Source of the DNA: Saprospiraceae bacterium
GTDB lineage: Bacteria; Bacteroidota; Bacteroidia; Chitinophagales; Saprospiraceae
DNA: 64,000 nucleotides
Direction of reading: 5' to 3'
NCBI GenBank assembly: GCA_028279185.1
Contig: JANQSS010000111.1
Location: 60,981 to 124,980 of the forward strand
In this document: positions 18,530-27,572 of the stretch, piece after piece
Layout: each line of letters begins with the position of its first letter
How positions within the stretch are numbered: the first letter of the stretch is position 1
The notes under the pieces: generated by a model
What the model saw: only the letters and a program-made list of their open reading frames with translations
What the model was told of the DNA's origin: nothing
The model's database searches: none
Position numbers and translations under genes: made by a program

Positions 18530-19585
18530 CTACTTATCCTTTTTTAATTCATCTAAATTTTCTTGAACAGACTTTTCTCTTTGTTCTTTTAGCATCACGT
18601 ATCGTTTAAGCAGCTTATCGATTTCTTCTTTTTCCTGGTCTGTTGCTTGTTTATGTTGTTCTTTTAATTCTTTAATTTTTAATTCAATTTTTTCCAGACT
18701 TTCCCGTTTTCCCTCGACAATTTCGGCTTTTTCAGATTTGACAAAAACAACCTTTTCGGCATTTAATTCTTGCTGTTTATCAACAATTTTTCCACTCAAA
18801 TCTTCAGGAATAAATAATTGTTCGCCAATTGGGCGTTGATTCATGAACGAAGGTGAAATAATTTCAATTTTTGCTTTGTGCAAGGCATCAAGGACCATTG
18901 CATTCAGTCGGGATGTAGCACTCAGCATTTCTTTTACGTCGTCCTGCCTCCCATGAACTTCATATACAACCGAATAATCGCCAAGGCTCGAGACAAAAAC
19001 AAAGGGGTCCTTTAGGTTCGCCATCTCAGCAGCCTCATATAAGGCTTTTTCAATTTTTAATCGACTTACGTCGTACCCTAAGGACACAGAAGTCATAATA
19101 ATTGTTCCGGTGCTTCGGGTAACTTTGACCGGATTGACTACTAAGAACAAATTTGGCAAAGTGATTAAATTTCGGTCAATATCTTCGAGTTCCGTATGAA
19201 AAAGGCCACGCTCTGTAATTCGACCACTACTTTCCTTGACCTGAACAAAATCACCCGCCTTGAAATTATTTATTATGCGAAGTAAAAGTCCGGCAATCAT
19301 GTTTCCAAAAAATGTTGCAGAACTAAGAGCTACAATGGCCGAAATTGCATAACCCAAAAGTTCGTTAATCGTAGCCTTGGTGGTGTCTTGTAATGGAAGT
19401 GCCTGAATTAAAATAATTACTCCGAGTGAAGCTATGCCGACCAACACAATCTGATTGAATAGCGCCGAATCTTTCTTCTTTTTTGCACGCTGTCGTAAGC
19501 CATATCGTATTGCTAAATAAGCGCCGACCACAACCAGAAGTGTTACCAAAAAGGTTATTAGTTTATCTATCATCTCACCGCTCAT
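18530..19585 (-). CDS. MscS family mechanosensitive channel with coiled-coil tail
   Basis: A 351-residue inner-membrane small-conductance channel. Three hydrophobic helices occupy residues ~8-115, the last being the pore-lining TM3 region (ATFFGNMIAGLLLRI), followed by the MscS beta domain (FKAGDFVQVKESSGRITERG, LPNLFLVVNPVKVTRS). The C-terminal ~90 residues are a charged coiled coil (EIDKLLKRYVMLKEQREKS) not found in minimal MscS. It should relieve hypo-osmotic pressure. Confidence 0.87.
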   Translation of the reverse strand: MSGEMIDKLITFLVTLLVVVGAYLAIRYGLRQRAKKKKDSALFNQIVLVGIASLGVIILIQALPLQDTTKATINELLGYAISAIVALSSATFFGNMIAGLLLRIINNFKAGDFVQVKESSGRITERGLFHTELEDIDRNLITLPNLFLVVNPVKVTRSTGTIIMTSVSLGYDVSRLKIEKALYEAAEMANLKDPFVFVSSLGDYSVVYEVHGRQDDVKEMLSATSRLNAMVLDALHKAKIEIISPSFMNQRPIGEQLFIPEDLSGKIVDKQQELNAEKVVFVKSEKAEIVEGKRESLEKIELKIKELKEQHKQATDQEKEEIDKLLKRYVMLKEQREKSVQENLDELKKDK

Positions 19586-19732
19586 ATGATTTCGCTTTCA
19601 ATTCTTTGATTTCTAAAGATACATTGAGATGACCAAAGTGTTTTATGGCCTGCCTTGTGTACCTGTCTGATTCTTACATTGAGAAGTTACCTGGAATAGG
19701 TACTTTCACATAAATAATTTTAAATCTTGCTT

Positions 19733-20182
19733 ATGATTTATCGAATTGTATTCCCATTGTTTCTTCTCGTATTAACCATGAATGTAAGTGCCCAAAAAGC
19801 CACAGACCATGACATGGTTTCAGCTGCCTGCTTGAATTACATTGAGGGATTTTATCAGGGCGACACGAGCAAACTTGTCGAAGCCCTTAGTCCACGATTG
19901 CACAAATTTGGGTATTGGAAAAATGATAAAACGGGTGATTTTGGTGAACCAATTTATATGACATATACGCGTGCATTGGAATACGCTTTGGATGTTTTAA
20001 ATCAAAAAAACTTTGCTAAGCCCGATGCGCCGAAAGCAGTCGAAGTACTAGATATAATGGATCATATAGCAGCCGCGAAAGTGACAGCGTGGTGGGGATA
20101 TGACTATATGCTCTTATCGAAGGAAAGCGGCAAGTGGCAAATAGTAGAAGTGCTCTGGCAGGGTCCTTACAAGGACAAATGA
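19733..20182 (+). CDS. Exported NTF2-like (lumazine-binding-type) protein
   Basis: About 149 residues with a signal peptide (MIYRIVFPLFLLVLTMNVSAQ). The rest fits the SnoaL/NTF2-like 'putative lumazine-binding' family: ACLNYIEGFYQGDTSKLVEAL, then IAAAKVTAWWGYDYMLLSKE and KWQIVEVLWQG. The fold is a cone-shaped ligand pocket; the ligand is unknown. The ATG at 19733 fits the signal peptide better than the ATG at 19727, two codons earlier. Confidence 0.75.
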   Translation: MIYRIVFPLFLLVLTMNVSAQKATDHDMVSAACLNYIEGFYQGDTSKLVEALSPRLHKFGYWKNDKTGDFGEPIYMTYTRALEYALDVLNQKNFAKPDAPKAVEVLDIMDHIAAAKVTAWWGYDYMLLSKESGKWQIVEVLWQGPYKDK

Positions 20183-20232
20183 ACCGGACAGGAGCAATAG
20201 CTTTCTTTTTGGTGCATGAGCGTTTTTCGTAG

Positions 20233-20257
20233 GTTAGTTCTTCCATGAAGAGCTAAC
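20233..20257. terminator. Short hairpin upstream of lpxD
   Basis: A stem of 10 positions with one mismatch (GTTAGTTCTT / AAGAGCTAAC, loop CCATG) between the NTF2-like gene and lpxD. There is no T-run, so it may be a weak terminator or an RNA structure. Confidence 0.4.
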
Positions 20258-20268
20258 ATTTCATTCCG

Positions 20269-20276
20269 TAGCTTTG
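20269..20276 (+). promoter_or_regulatory. Predicted lpxD promoter -7 box (TAGCTTTG)
   Basis: An exact match to the Bacteroidota -7 consensus TAnnTTTG, 19 nt before the lpxD ATG. No clear -33 TTTG is visible at the usual distance. Confidence 0.5.
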
Positions 20277-20295
20277 TCCTCTATAATTTTAGGGC

Positions 20296-21297
20296 ATGAA
20301 AGCACTTACAATTCAAGAAATAAATGACGTCATACAGGGCGAATTAATAGGATATACGGATCAGCTCATATCAGGTCCTGAGCAAATAGATGAGGCCACT
20401 TCACAGCATATTACGTTTATTGGCAATCGAAAGTTTGTAAAAAAATGGTCGACATCAAAGGCTAGTGCAGCAATTGTAAATAAAAATTTAAACGTGGAAG
20501 TTGAGGAAGGTCGTGCTTTGATAAAAGTAAAAAATGCCGACCTCGCCATGGCGCAAGTACTAGCATTATTTGCACCTGATCCTCCATCATTTGACAACGC
20601 CATTCATCCCTCCGCCGTCATCGATGGTAGTGCAAAAATTGGAGCCGGATGTCGTATAGGGGCAAATTGTTACGTGGGTAAAAATGTTACACTTGGTGCT
20701 AATTGCACGTTATATGCAAACTCTACAATACTCGACGAAACGACAGTAGGTGAAAACACCGTATTATGGCCTGGAACTGTAATTCGAGAGCGGTGCATTA
20801 TCGGCAAAAACTGCATCTTTCACAACAATGTTTCCATTGGTGCAGATGGCTTTGGATATCGTCCTTCTGAAAGCGGGCATGGGCTTGTTAAAATTCCTCA
20901 AATCGGAAATGTTGTTATAGGTAATGATGTAGAAGTGGGTGCAAATTCTTGTATCGACAGAGGAAAATTTAGTTCAACTAGTATTGGTGATGGTTGCAAA
21001 ATTGACAATTTGGTTCAGATTGGTCACAATAGTAAAATGGGGCGGTTTTGTATAATGGCTGGCGCAAGTGGTCTTGCAGGATCTGTAACACTAGGGGACG
21101 GTGTCATTATTGGAGGAAGTGCATCGATTAAGGATCACACGACTATTGGTAGCGGTGCCATTGTTGGAGCCGGTTCAGGTGTTACAGGAGATGTAGCCCC
21201 AGGCAAAAAAGTTCTAGGGTACCCTGCGGTTGAATACAGAGATGCATTAAAACAATGGGTCTTTCTAAAAAAAGCCATTGAAGAGAAGGAAAAGTAA
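20296..21297 (+). CDS. lpxD: UDP-3-O-acylglucosamine N-acyltransferase LpxD
   Basis: A 333-residue acyltransferase of lipid A synthesis that adds the second 3-hydroxyacyl chain to UDP-3-O-acyl-glucosamine from acyl-ACP. The N-terminal uridine-binding domain (1-105) is followed by many left-handed beta-helix hexapeptides ([14 protein letters not shown] onward), the [10 protein letters not shown] segment, the catalytic histidine in [11 protein letters not shown] (His244) and the C-terminal [13 protein letters not shown] motif. Length is normal for the family. It abuts the convergent lolA gene with no intervening base. The lpxC-fabZ partner usual in Bacteroidota is not adjacent. Confidence 0.95.
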   Translation: MKALTIQEINDVIQGELIGYTDQLISGPEQIDEATSQHITFIGNRKFVKKWSTSKASAAIVNKNLNVEVEEGRALIKVKNADLAMAQVLALFAPDPPSFDNAIHPSAVIDGSAKIGAGCRIGANCYVGKNVTLGANCTLYANSTILDETTVGENTVLWPGTVIRERCIIGKNCIFHNNVSIGADGFGYRPSESGHGLVKIPQIGNVVIGNDVEVGANSCIDRGKFSSTSIGDGCKIDNLVQIGHNSKMGRFCIMAGASGLAGSVTLGDGVIIGGSASIKDHTTIGSGAIVGAGSGVTGDVAPGKKVLGYPAVEYRDALKQWVFLKKAIEEKEK

Positions 21298-21960
21298 TTA
21301 ATCTCCTAAACGCAAATCCTCAACAACTATGTTCGGATAGTCGGAGGTAGTAAAGGTAAAATCCGAGTTATTTCCGGGCGGATTAATTTCGATGTTATCA
21401 ATAACAACATCGTATCGTACTCCATCTTTTTGAATCAAAGAAATGCCCGAAGGAAGACTTTCCTGATCCGATATTACTACAATAATCTTAGCATACTCAC
21501 TCTCCCTACTCTCCGGAATAATATCCAATTTGGAATAGGTAATATTGCTTTCTTCGAACTGATTGGTAATTTCATACTTGTATCCACCTTGAAAAAAATG
21601 ATCGAGCAAAACCAGGGGGTTATACATGGAAAAATCATCTGATGAAACATCATTTATTTGCACCTCATTTCGTTCCTTTAAATACGTCCAACTGGATATT
21701 CCATCCGCAACATATTTAAATTGGCCAAGATCCATAAGAATTTTCTCACCTGAAGTTCGAATCAATCCTTTTTCTTCTGTTTCAAGGTTGTTATCAAAAA
21801 ACATTTTCATCGTAAAATCTCCTTTATATCCATCCGCCGATTTTAATTGGTCAATCGTACTCGCCAATAATTCTTTGGCCGCACTTGACTGACCAAGTGA
21901 TTCAGTTTGAACAACTACAAGCAAACTAAAACTCACAAAGGATAAAAGCACATTTCTCAT
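21298..21960 (-). CDS. lolA: LolA-family outer membrane lipoprotein carrier
   Basis: A periplasmic chaperone that ferries lipoproteins from the inner to the outer membrane. The start is set at the ATG at 21960, giving a signal peptide (MRNVLLSFVSFSLLVVVQ..LGQ); the longer frame adds 11 residues without a signal-like charge pattern. Family features include DGYKGDFTMKMFFD, TSGEKILMDLGQFKYVADG, MYNPLVLLDHF and the C-terminal NNSDFTFTTSDYPN. The gene is convergent with lpxD. In many Bacteroidota it sits beside ftsK; here ftsK is 6 kb away. Confidence 0.85.
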   Translation of the reverse strand: MRNVLLSFVSFSLLVVVQTESLGQSSAAKELLASTIDQLKSADGYKGDFTMKMFFDNNLETEEKGLIRTSGEKILMDLGQFKYVADGISSWTYLKERNEVQINDVSSDDFSMYNPLVLLDHFFQGGYKYEITNQFEESNITYSKLDIIPESRESEYAKIIVVISDQESLPSGISLIQKDGVRYDVVIDNIEINPPGNNSDFTFTTSDYPNIVVEDLRLGD

Positions 21961-21965
21961 ATCAT

Positions 21966-21993
21966 CAAATATACACCAGACCAATGCTAACAA
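21966..21993 (-). promoter_or_regulatory. Predicted lolA promoter
   Basis: Reading the minus strand there is CTTG, a further 17 nt and TATATTTG, matching the -33/-7 Bacteroidota consensus in both boxes. Only five bases (ATGAT) separate the -7 box from the chosen ATG, so the transcript is predicted to be leaderless or nearly so. Confidence 0.6.
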
Positions 21994-22057
21994 GTTCGAA
22001 AGAATGGGTTAAATGGGCGTTAAAATCAAATCATATCATTGCGTCCAAACACCAATC

Positions 22058-23629
22058 TTAATCTGCTTGATAGATAGTCAAAACACGCGCTGAAGGATCC
22101 TTGACTTCACCACACCACTTTGGAAGCCATTGATACGGTGTCAGGTTCTGATGATGTCCATAATACTTCGAAAATATCTTGCGATAGTAGTACCCCTCTT
22201 TAAGAAGCGGTGTATCATGCGCGAACTTATCCGATTCGCGAGTGAATTCCTCATCTGAAATCACTAAATCCACAAACTCCTGAATAATTTCAGACCAGGA
22301 CCGACTTTTGCTGCTAACGGAATCAGAAAACCCATTTTTTCGTCGCCATAGCACTTCTGTCGGTAAGAGGTCCATGTCTTCAAAGGCTTTCCTGATCAGA
22401 TACTTCTCTATGCGATTATCACTAAACATGCGCAGACTAGGTTCAATTCCCATATAAAATCTTACGAATGCCTGGTCGCTAAAAGGAACACGTCCTTCCA
22501 ATCCTGCACTTGAAATGGATCTATCGCCGCGTAACATATCGAAAAAGTGAATGTCTTCGAGCAACCGAATTGCCTCATCTTGAAAAGCGGATGCATCCGG
22601 TGCATTTTGAAAATAAAGATAGCTCCCCATTTCATCGGCTGTTTCCCCGGTGAACAAAACTTTGACGTCACTGTGATCCCTTACATACCTTGAGATGAGC
22701 ATGTGCCCAACCGAAGCGCGTATCGTGGTTACATCAAATGAGCCAAGTTGAAAAACGGTTTCTTCAATAGCTGACAAAAAATCCTTTTCCGAGAGTTGAA
22801 CGCTATGGTGTTTAGATCCGATATGATCCGCTACCTTTTGAGCCGCCTCCAAATCTGGAGAGCCTTCCAAACCTATTGAAAAGGTTTCTAACTGACCATC
22901 GTAGTTTTTTGCGACTAGCGCTGCAATAAGACTACTATCTAACCCTCCGCTTAACAGGCATCCAACCTTGCGATCCGACATCAGTCGCTTCTTTACGGCT
23001 GCAGTCAAATGTTCGCGAATACCGTCCAATACAAATTGTTCGGATTGGTCGTCATGAAGTGGGTAATCATGTGTATAATATCGCTCCACCTTGTCCGATC
23101 CTGAAGACCAAAAATGCCCAGGCGGAAATTGATCCATTTCATCCATGAATACAAGGGCTTTAGCTTCGCTCGCAAAACCAATTTGATCCTTTGATCGTCC
23201 CATGTAAAGACCTCGCACCCCTAAATGGTCTCTGGCCGAAAAGATTTCATCCTTGTGGCTGTCGTAAAGGACGAATGCAAATTCAGCATCCAATAATGAA
23301 ACCGTCCGCTCAATTCCGACTTCCTTATATAGATGAAGGATGATTTCACAATCCGAGTTTGATTTTAGTTCAATCTTGTAATCCTCCGCCAACTGTTTAT
23401 AGTTATATACCTCTGCATTAGCGACGAGAAACACCCCATCAAGTTCCATCGGTTGATTACTAATTTCATCTAACCCATTGATTGCCAGCCTATGAAAACC
23501 AAATTTGACATGCCGAGCCACACTCAGCAGCTCCGAATGATCAGGGCCTCGATGCGCGATTGACGTAAAATATGAATGTAAAAATGTTTCATCTTTTTCA
23601 GTACCTATGTAAGCAAATAATCCACACAT
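22058..23629 (-). CDS. asnB: Asparagine synthetase (glutamine-hydrolysing)
   Basis: A 523-residue AsnB-type enzyme that makes asparagine from aspartate, glutamine and ATP. The N-terminal class II glutaminase begins MCGLFAYIG with Cys2 as nucleophile and carries FHRLAINGLDEISNQPM and VANAEVYNY. The synthetase domain has the PP-loop LLSGGLDSSLIAALVA and later FTGETADEMGSYLYF and EGRVPFSDQAFV. The length is close to E. coli AsnB (554). It is transcribed divergently from an AsnC/Lrp-type regulator with a palindrome between them. Confidence 0.93.
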   Translation of the reverse strand: MCGLFAYIGTEKDETFLHSYFTSIAHRGPDHSELLSVARHVKFGFHRLAINGLDEISNQPMELDGVFLVANAEVYNYKQLAEDYKIELKSNSDCEIILHLYKEVGIERTVSLLDAEFAFVLYDSHKDEIFSARDHLGVRGLYMGRSKDQIGFASEAKALVFMDEMDQFPPGHFWSSGSDKVERYYTHDYPLHDDQSEQFVLDGIREHLTAAVKKRLMSDRKVGCLLSGGLDSSLIAALVAKNYDGQLETFSIGLEGSPDLEAAQKVADHIGSKHHSVQLSEKDFLSAIEETVFQLGSFDVTTIRASVGHMLISRYVRDHSDVKVLFTGETADEMGSYLYFQNAPDASAFQDEAIRLLEDIHFFDMLRGDRSISSAGLEGRVPFSDQAFVRFYMGIEPSLRMFSDNRIEKYLIRKAFEDMDLLPTEVLWRRKNGFSDSVSSKSRSWSEIIQEFVDLVISDEEFTRESDKFAHDTPLLKEGYYYRKIFSKYYGHHQNLTPYQWLPKWCGEVKDPSARVLTIYQAD

Positions 23630-23675
23630 AATGTTCGATTTTTATTTATTTCAATAACTTTATAGAACAAATATG

Positions 23676-23691
23676 TGATTATTTTTAATCA
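23676..23691. promoter_or_regulatory. Candidate operator between asnB and asnC-type gene
   Basis: A perfect inverted repeat TGATTA-TTTT-TAATCA lies in the 92-nt divergent gap, with partly symmetric flanks (CAAATATG left, TTTGC right). AsnC/Lrp proteins bind AT-rich palindromes of about 15 bp, so this is the natural site for the adjacent regulator (inference). Confidence 0.5.
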
Positions 23692-23721
23692 TTTGCAATA
23701 ATTTAATTAATTTTTTTAATT

Positions 23722-24180
23722 ATGGATGCTACGGATCGTAAAATTATTAACATACTGGCCTCAAACGCCAGACTCCCGCTACAAAAAGTTGCAGATGCCT
23801 GCGGAATCTCATCAACAGCTGTTCATCAGCGAATTAAAAAGCTAGAAGAGGCGGATATCATTCAAGGAACGAGCCTTGTATTGAATCATCAGGCTCTTGG
23901 CCTGGGTACAATGGCATTTATTGGTGTGTTTCTTAGTAGTGCCGACCTGGCCGGGGAGGTTGTCGAAACCTTCAAACAAGTACCAGAAATTGTTGAATGC
24001 TCATTTAGCACAGGTGTGTATTCACTATTTCTCAAGATCTATTGTCGCGACAACCAGCATCTCACGGAGGTTTTAAGCAATCGAATCCAATCTATCGACA
24101 GTATTTCACGAACAGAAACATTCATCATACTTAAGCACCCCATTGACCGTCAAGTAGTACTCGAGGAAAATGTACAATAG
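23722..24180 (+). CDS. Lrp/AsnC family transcriptional regulator
   Basis: A 152-residue regulator: an N-terminal winged helix (MDATDRKIINILASNARLPLQKVADACGIS with STAVHQRIKKLEEADII) and a C-terminal RAM/AsnC ligand domain (MAFIGVFLSSA through ETFIILKHPI). Members form octamers and respond to amino acids. Its divergent position to asnB makes asparagine-responsive control of that gene the most likely role. Confidence 0.92.
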   Translation: MDATDRKIINILASNARLPLQKVADACGISSTAVHQRIKKLEEADIIQGTSLVLNHQALGLGTMAFIGVFLSSADLAGEVVETFKQVPEIVECSFSTGVYSLFLKIYCRDNQHLTEVLSNRIQSIDSISRTETFIILKHPIDRQVVLEENVQ

Positions 24181-24295
24181 GTTTATCATCTGACTTCATC
24201 CGTGAAACGCTTGATATATGTTAAGAAATTGTTTCCTATGCAGCATTTACCCATTTTAAGACGTAAATTGGATTAAACATTAAATACATAGTATC

Positions 24296-25564
24296 ATGAA
24301 AACATCTTCCTTGTACTCCTTCTTGATCATTATTTGCCTATCGATCACACTATATTCCTGCGGAGACACTTGCACTGAAATCGGTGAATTTGTTCGGTAT
24401 GAACCCGTATTCATCGACCAGGAAACCTACGAACGGGATGTAAGCCTTGAAGAGGCACGTGAAGTCGTTAATCCAGGAGTGATCGCCCGATATGGTGACT
24501 ACCTTTTTATTAATGAATATAACGCTGGCATTCACATTATAAATAATAAAAATCCTGAAGCGCCGACAATTGAAGGTTTTCTTCAAATCAATAATAACAA
24601 GCATTTTGCAATAAAAGATGGAATCGTGTTGGCAAATCGATACGGAGATCTTGTCGCAGTAGATATAAAAAATACCAATTCGGCCAAGGAAGTCAGTCGT
24701 ATCACCAACGTTTTCCCGGATGAAGCACAATCAACTGATGAAGGAATAATTTCTCATTATATCCGAACATCTGAACGTGAAAAGCGATCATGCGATGATA
24801 ATTTTCGTGGAACATGGTGGGAAGACAACAGTGATATTTTTGTAAGTACGGAAGTTATAAATAGTGATGTAATGACAAATTCCGAGCGTGCGATAATTAC
24901 AAATCAAGGAACATCGGTATCCAGTTCGGCCGCTCGGTTTACGATTGCCAAAAATACCTTGTATGTCTTGAACAGTAACTTACTCGAAATTTTCAATATT
25001 CATGATGCGGCAAGCCCTGTTCGTGAAAATTCCGTTGACGCCGGATGGGGCTCCGAGACACTGTTTCCATTAAATGACTTTCTTTTTGTTGGAGCTAATA
25101 GTGGAATGACTATTTTTGATTTACAGAACCCTACTTCCCCCAATCGCCTCTCAACTTTTCAACATGCGAATGCGTGCGATCCAGTTGTAGCAAATGAACA
25201 AAATGCATTTGTAACCTTGCGCTCGGGCAATGCTTGCGCAGGATTTACGAATCAACTGGAAGTAATTAATATTGAGAACATAAGAAACCCTATTCGAACG
25301 GCAACATTTAATTTGCGTAATCCTCGGGGCTTAACGTTAATGGGAAATCATTTAATTGTATGCGATGGAGAAGACGGTGTAGTTATATTTAATATTGAAA
25401 ACGAAGACAATCCGTTCATCGTGTCTCGATTTTCTGAAGAACATGCCAATGATGTACTACCTGTTTCCGCTACAGTAGCTGTTGTTTCAGGTGAAAATGG
25501 AATTTTCGAACTCGATCTATCGGATATAGAAAAACCAAGTCTTTTGTCCGTAATAACAAGATAA
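24296..25564 (+). CDS. LVIVD-repeat lipoprotein
   Basis: A 422-residue exported lipoprotein (signal MKTSSLYSFLIIICLSITL, lipobox LYSCGD). Repeated units such as YGDYLFINEYNAGIHIINNKNPEAP and MGNHLIVCDGEDGVVIFNIENEDNPFIV identify LVIVD repeats, which build a beta propeller. Bacteroidota encode many such surface or periplasmic proteins with unknown binding partners. It ends just before a strong terminator. Confidence 0.82.
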   Translation: MKTSSLYSFLIIICLSITLYSCGDTCTEIGEFVRYEPVFIDQETYERDVSLEEAREVVNPGVIARYGDYLFINEYNAGIHIINNKNPEAPTIEGFLQINNNKHFAIKDGIVLANRYGDLVAVDIKNTNSAKEVSRITNVFPDEAQSTDEGIISHYIRTSEREKRSCDDNFRGTWWEDNSDIFVSTEVINSDVMTNSERAIITNQGTSVSSSAARFTIAKNTLYVLNSNLLEIFNIHDAASPVRENSVDAGWGSETLFPLNDFLFVGANSGMTIFDLQNPTSPNRLSTFQHANACDPVVANEQNAFVTLRSGNACAGFTNQLEVINIENIRNPIRTATFNLRNPRGLTLMGNHLIVCDGEDGVVIFNIENEDNPFIVSRFSEEHANDVLPVSATVAVVSGENGIFELDLSDIEKPSLLSVITR

Positions 25565-25582
25565 TTACTTCAAATAAAATAA

Positions 25583-25616
25583 AACCCAAAAGGAGTATAA
25601 ATACTCCTTTTGGGTT
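25583..25616. terminator. Strong intrinsic terminator
   Basis: A perfect 16-bp stem (AACCCAAAAGGAGTAT / ATACTCCTTTTGGGTT) with a 2-nt loop, followed by a run of Ts. It ends the LVIVD lipoprotein gene and shows that the next gene starts after 25616. Confidence 0.95.
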
Positions 25617-25636
25617 TTTTATTAAATGAATATTTT

Positions 25637-26476
25637 ATGATGCACTTAAAGGTAGTATCAAGAGTCGCATTACTAATTTCTGTCTGTTGTATTTCATTTT
25701 TATCGAATTGTCAGGTTGAAGGTCAGTTTGTAGAAATTGAAGTAAAAGACAAGGTAGCGGATGTTTTAATTTATAGTGGGCACATCCAATCTGGTAGCAG
25801 TCAAGACACGATTTACTTGCTTACGACGCACGATCAACTCATTAAAATTCCTTATACAGAAGTGATTGCTTTGAGTACCGAAAAAGGTCGACTTTCAAAT
25901 ATAAGCGATGATGAAAGTAAAGACTACGATTGGGAAATTGAAGAACGCGACCCTTCGGATGTCTACAAATTCCGTGAAAAGGGCCTCTATTTTTCAATCG
26001 GACCGGATATCAATATCTCAACTGACGATAACCTTGAGGTCTATACAGGTGCCGACATGACCGTTGGCTATCGAATAAATCGTAAACTGGGTTTTGGAGT
26101 TGGAGTTGGGTTGCGAAAGTGGACGTATGACCTCTCCCCGAATACAATACTGCAAACATTTGTGGAAGCACGCGGGTTTTTAAATCAACAAAAAGTAAGC
26201 CCCTACTACCGTGTCCGATTAGGTTATGGAAATACGCTACGGTCTCCGGACAATGTCAACAATTTATTTTTCAGAAGGTCCTTTGAATCTTCCGATGGCG
26301 GATTATATTTCAGCCCTGGCATAGGCTTACGTTTTCTTGGAAATTCTAAGTTTCAGTTCAACTTAGAAACAGGTCTGAATCACCAAGAGATGACGTACTA
26401 TTTTAATGAAGGGCAATTGCGCCAACGCGATTATAAATTCAACAGACACTATATAAGCATCAGCTTTATGTATTAA
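25637..26476 (+). CDS. Outer-membrane beta-barrel-like protein
   Basis: About 279 residues. The ATG at 25637 is chosen because the longer frame begins at a TTG inside the terminator stem. A signal peptide (MMHLKVVSRVALLISVCCISF) with SNCQ is followed by a short N-terminal domain about gene-expression-of-values type 'YSGHIQSGSSQDTIYLLTTHDQLIKIPYTEV', then alternating beta strands (MTVGYRINRKLGFGVGVGLRKW, YYRVRLGYGNTL, ISISFMY at the extreme C-terminus), typical of a small OMP barrel. Function unknown. Confidence 0.7.
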   Translation: MMHLKVVSRVALLISVCCISFLSNCQVEGQFVEIEVKDKVADVLIYSGHIQSGSSQDTIYLLTTHDQLIKIPYTEVIALSTEKGRLSNISDDESKDYDWEIEERDPSDVYKFREKGLYFSIGPDINISTDDNLEVYTGADMTVGYRINRKLGFGVGVGLRKWTYDLSPNTILQTFVEARGFLNQQKVSPYYRVRLGYGNTLRSPDNVNNLFFRRSFESSDGGLYFSPGIGLRFLGNSKFQFNLETGLNHQEMTYYFNEGQLRQRDYKFNRHYISISFMY

Positions 26477-26479
26477 ACA

Positions 26480-27466
26480 TCAAAATTTAATCACCGCTTC
26501 AATTGCCAGATGATCCGAACTTCCCCCGGAAACTCGATTTATAATTTGTACTGCCATACCACCCCTCCCAAAAAAATAATCCAATGTCAATAGTGGAAAA
26601 TTAATTTTATGAACATAGGGAAAGGTAGGTCCGGGAAGGATGTGTTTCACGCGATATAAATCTTGCCAATTGGTACATACCTCATTATACAAGGGTTCTG
26701 CTGGCAAGGTATTCAAGTCACCAATTATCAATTGATTTGGGTACTTCTCTCCAAGTTTGTTCATGCTTTTTAGAATAGATTTATATTGATATTCCCGTAT
26801 TTGTGCATTTCGTCGGTACGTTGGAATAAAGCTTTTAATATCTCCTAGAGCTCCTGCAGGTGATGTCAAGTGAATATGAGCAATGAGCAGATCCCTTCCC
26901 TGTTTGTGTACGCGAAATAGCTGGGCGATGGGTAGCCCGTGACGATTCCGAATTACTTCCAGTAATGTTATAGGGTAATTAGAATAAATTCCTAGGCCGT
27001 GCGCAGTGTTTTGTGGTATTTCTTCAACAAATCGTCCAGTCATATTTTTCTTTAACAAGTCGGACCACATTGGAGTCACTTCTTGCAGAAGAATAACATC
27101 AGCATTTGCTCCTTCTATAAGATCGACCACTTGATGAGGATGTTGATTTTTAAAATAAATATTGTATGATAAAATGCGTAATTCAGTACTACGCTTTTCA
27201 GGATTAGATATTTTATAGCGATTCACGTGTTTTATGCTCACGTATCCAACAGTTGCCATTAGTGACAGCGTAAAAACAATGCCCAACCACAGGTCATATT
27301 TTCTAATATTCATGACCCGCCAGGCGCACAGACAGATGAAAGGAATCATCAGATAGTTAAAGGTGATAATGGCATAAAAATCATTGCATAAGAATAAGCT
27401 CAGCATGAAAGGTATACAAACCAATTGCAGCAAAATAAATACGGACATTTTTCTGGCTCTATGCAA
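26480..27466 (-). CDS. Membrane-anchored EEP-family phosphatase/nuclease
   Basis: A 328-residue protein with three N-terminal membrane segments (residues ~1-85) and an endonuclease/exonuclease/phosphatase domain outside. Metal and catalytic motifs are all present: LSYNIYF, the metal glutamate in VILLQEVTP, IIGDLNTLP and the terminal GGSSDHLAIEA. The substrate could be a phosphodiester or phosphoinositide-like compound. It is convergent with the beta-barrel gene, 3 nt apart. A paralogue with a ruined active site is at 55565-56515. Confidence 0.82.
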   Translation of the reverse strand: MHRARKMSVFILLQLVCIPFMLSLFLCNDFYAIITFNYLMIPFICLCAWRVMNIRKYDLWLGIVFTLSLMATVGYVSIKHVNRYKISNPEKRSTELRILSYNIYFKNQHPHQVVDLIEGANADVILLQEVTPMWSDLLKKNMTGRFVEEIPQNTAHGLGIYSNYPITLLEVIRNRHGLPIAQLFRVHKQGRDLLIAHIHLTSPAGALGDIKSFIPTYRRNAQIREYQYKSILKSMNKLGEKYPNQLIIGDLNTLPAEPLYNEVCTNWQDLYRVKHILPGPTFPYVHKINFPLLTLDYFFGRGGMAVQIINRVSGGSSDHLAIEAVIKF

Positions 27467-27572
27467 CGGCTACATAACGAAAATTCGAAACAGTGTCATA
27501 TAGTAAGCGAAAAAATTAAATCAATGTAAATGAGACTCACTCACCACGAAGGAATTCTTGTTGATGCCCGCA

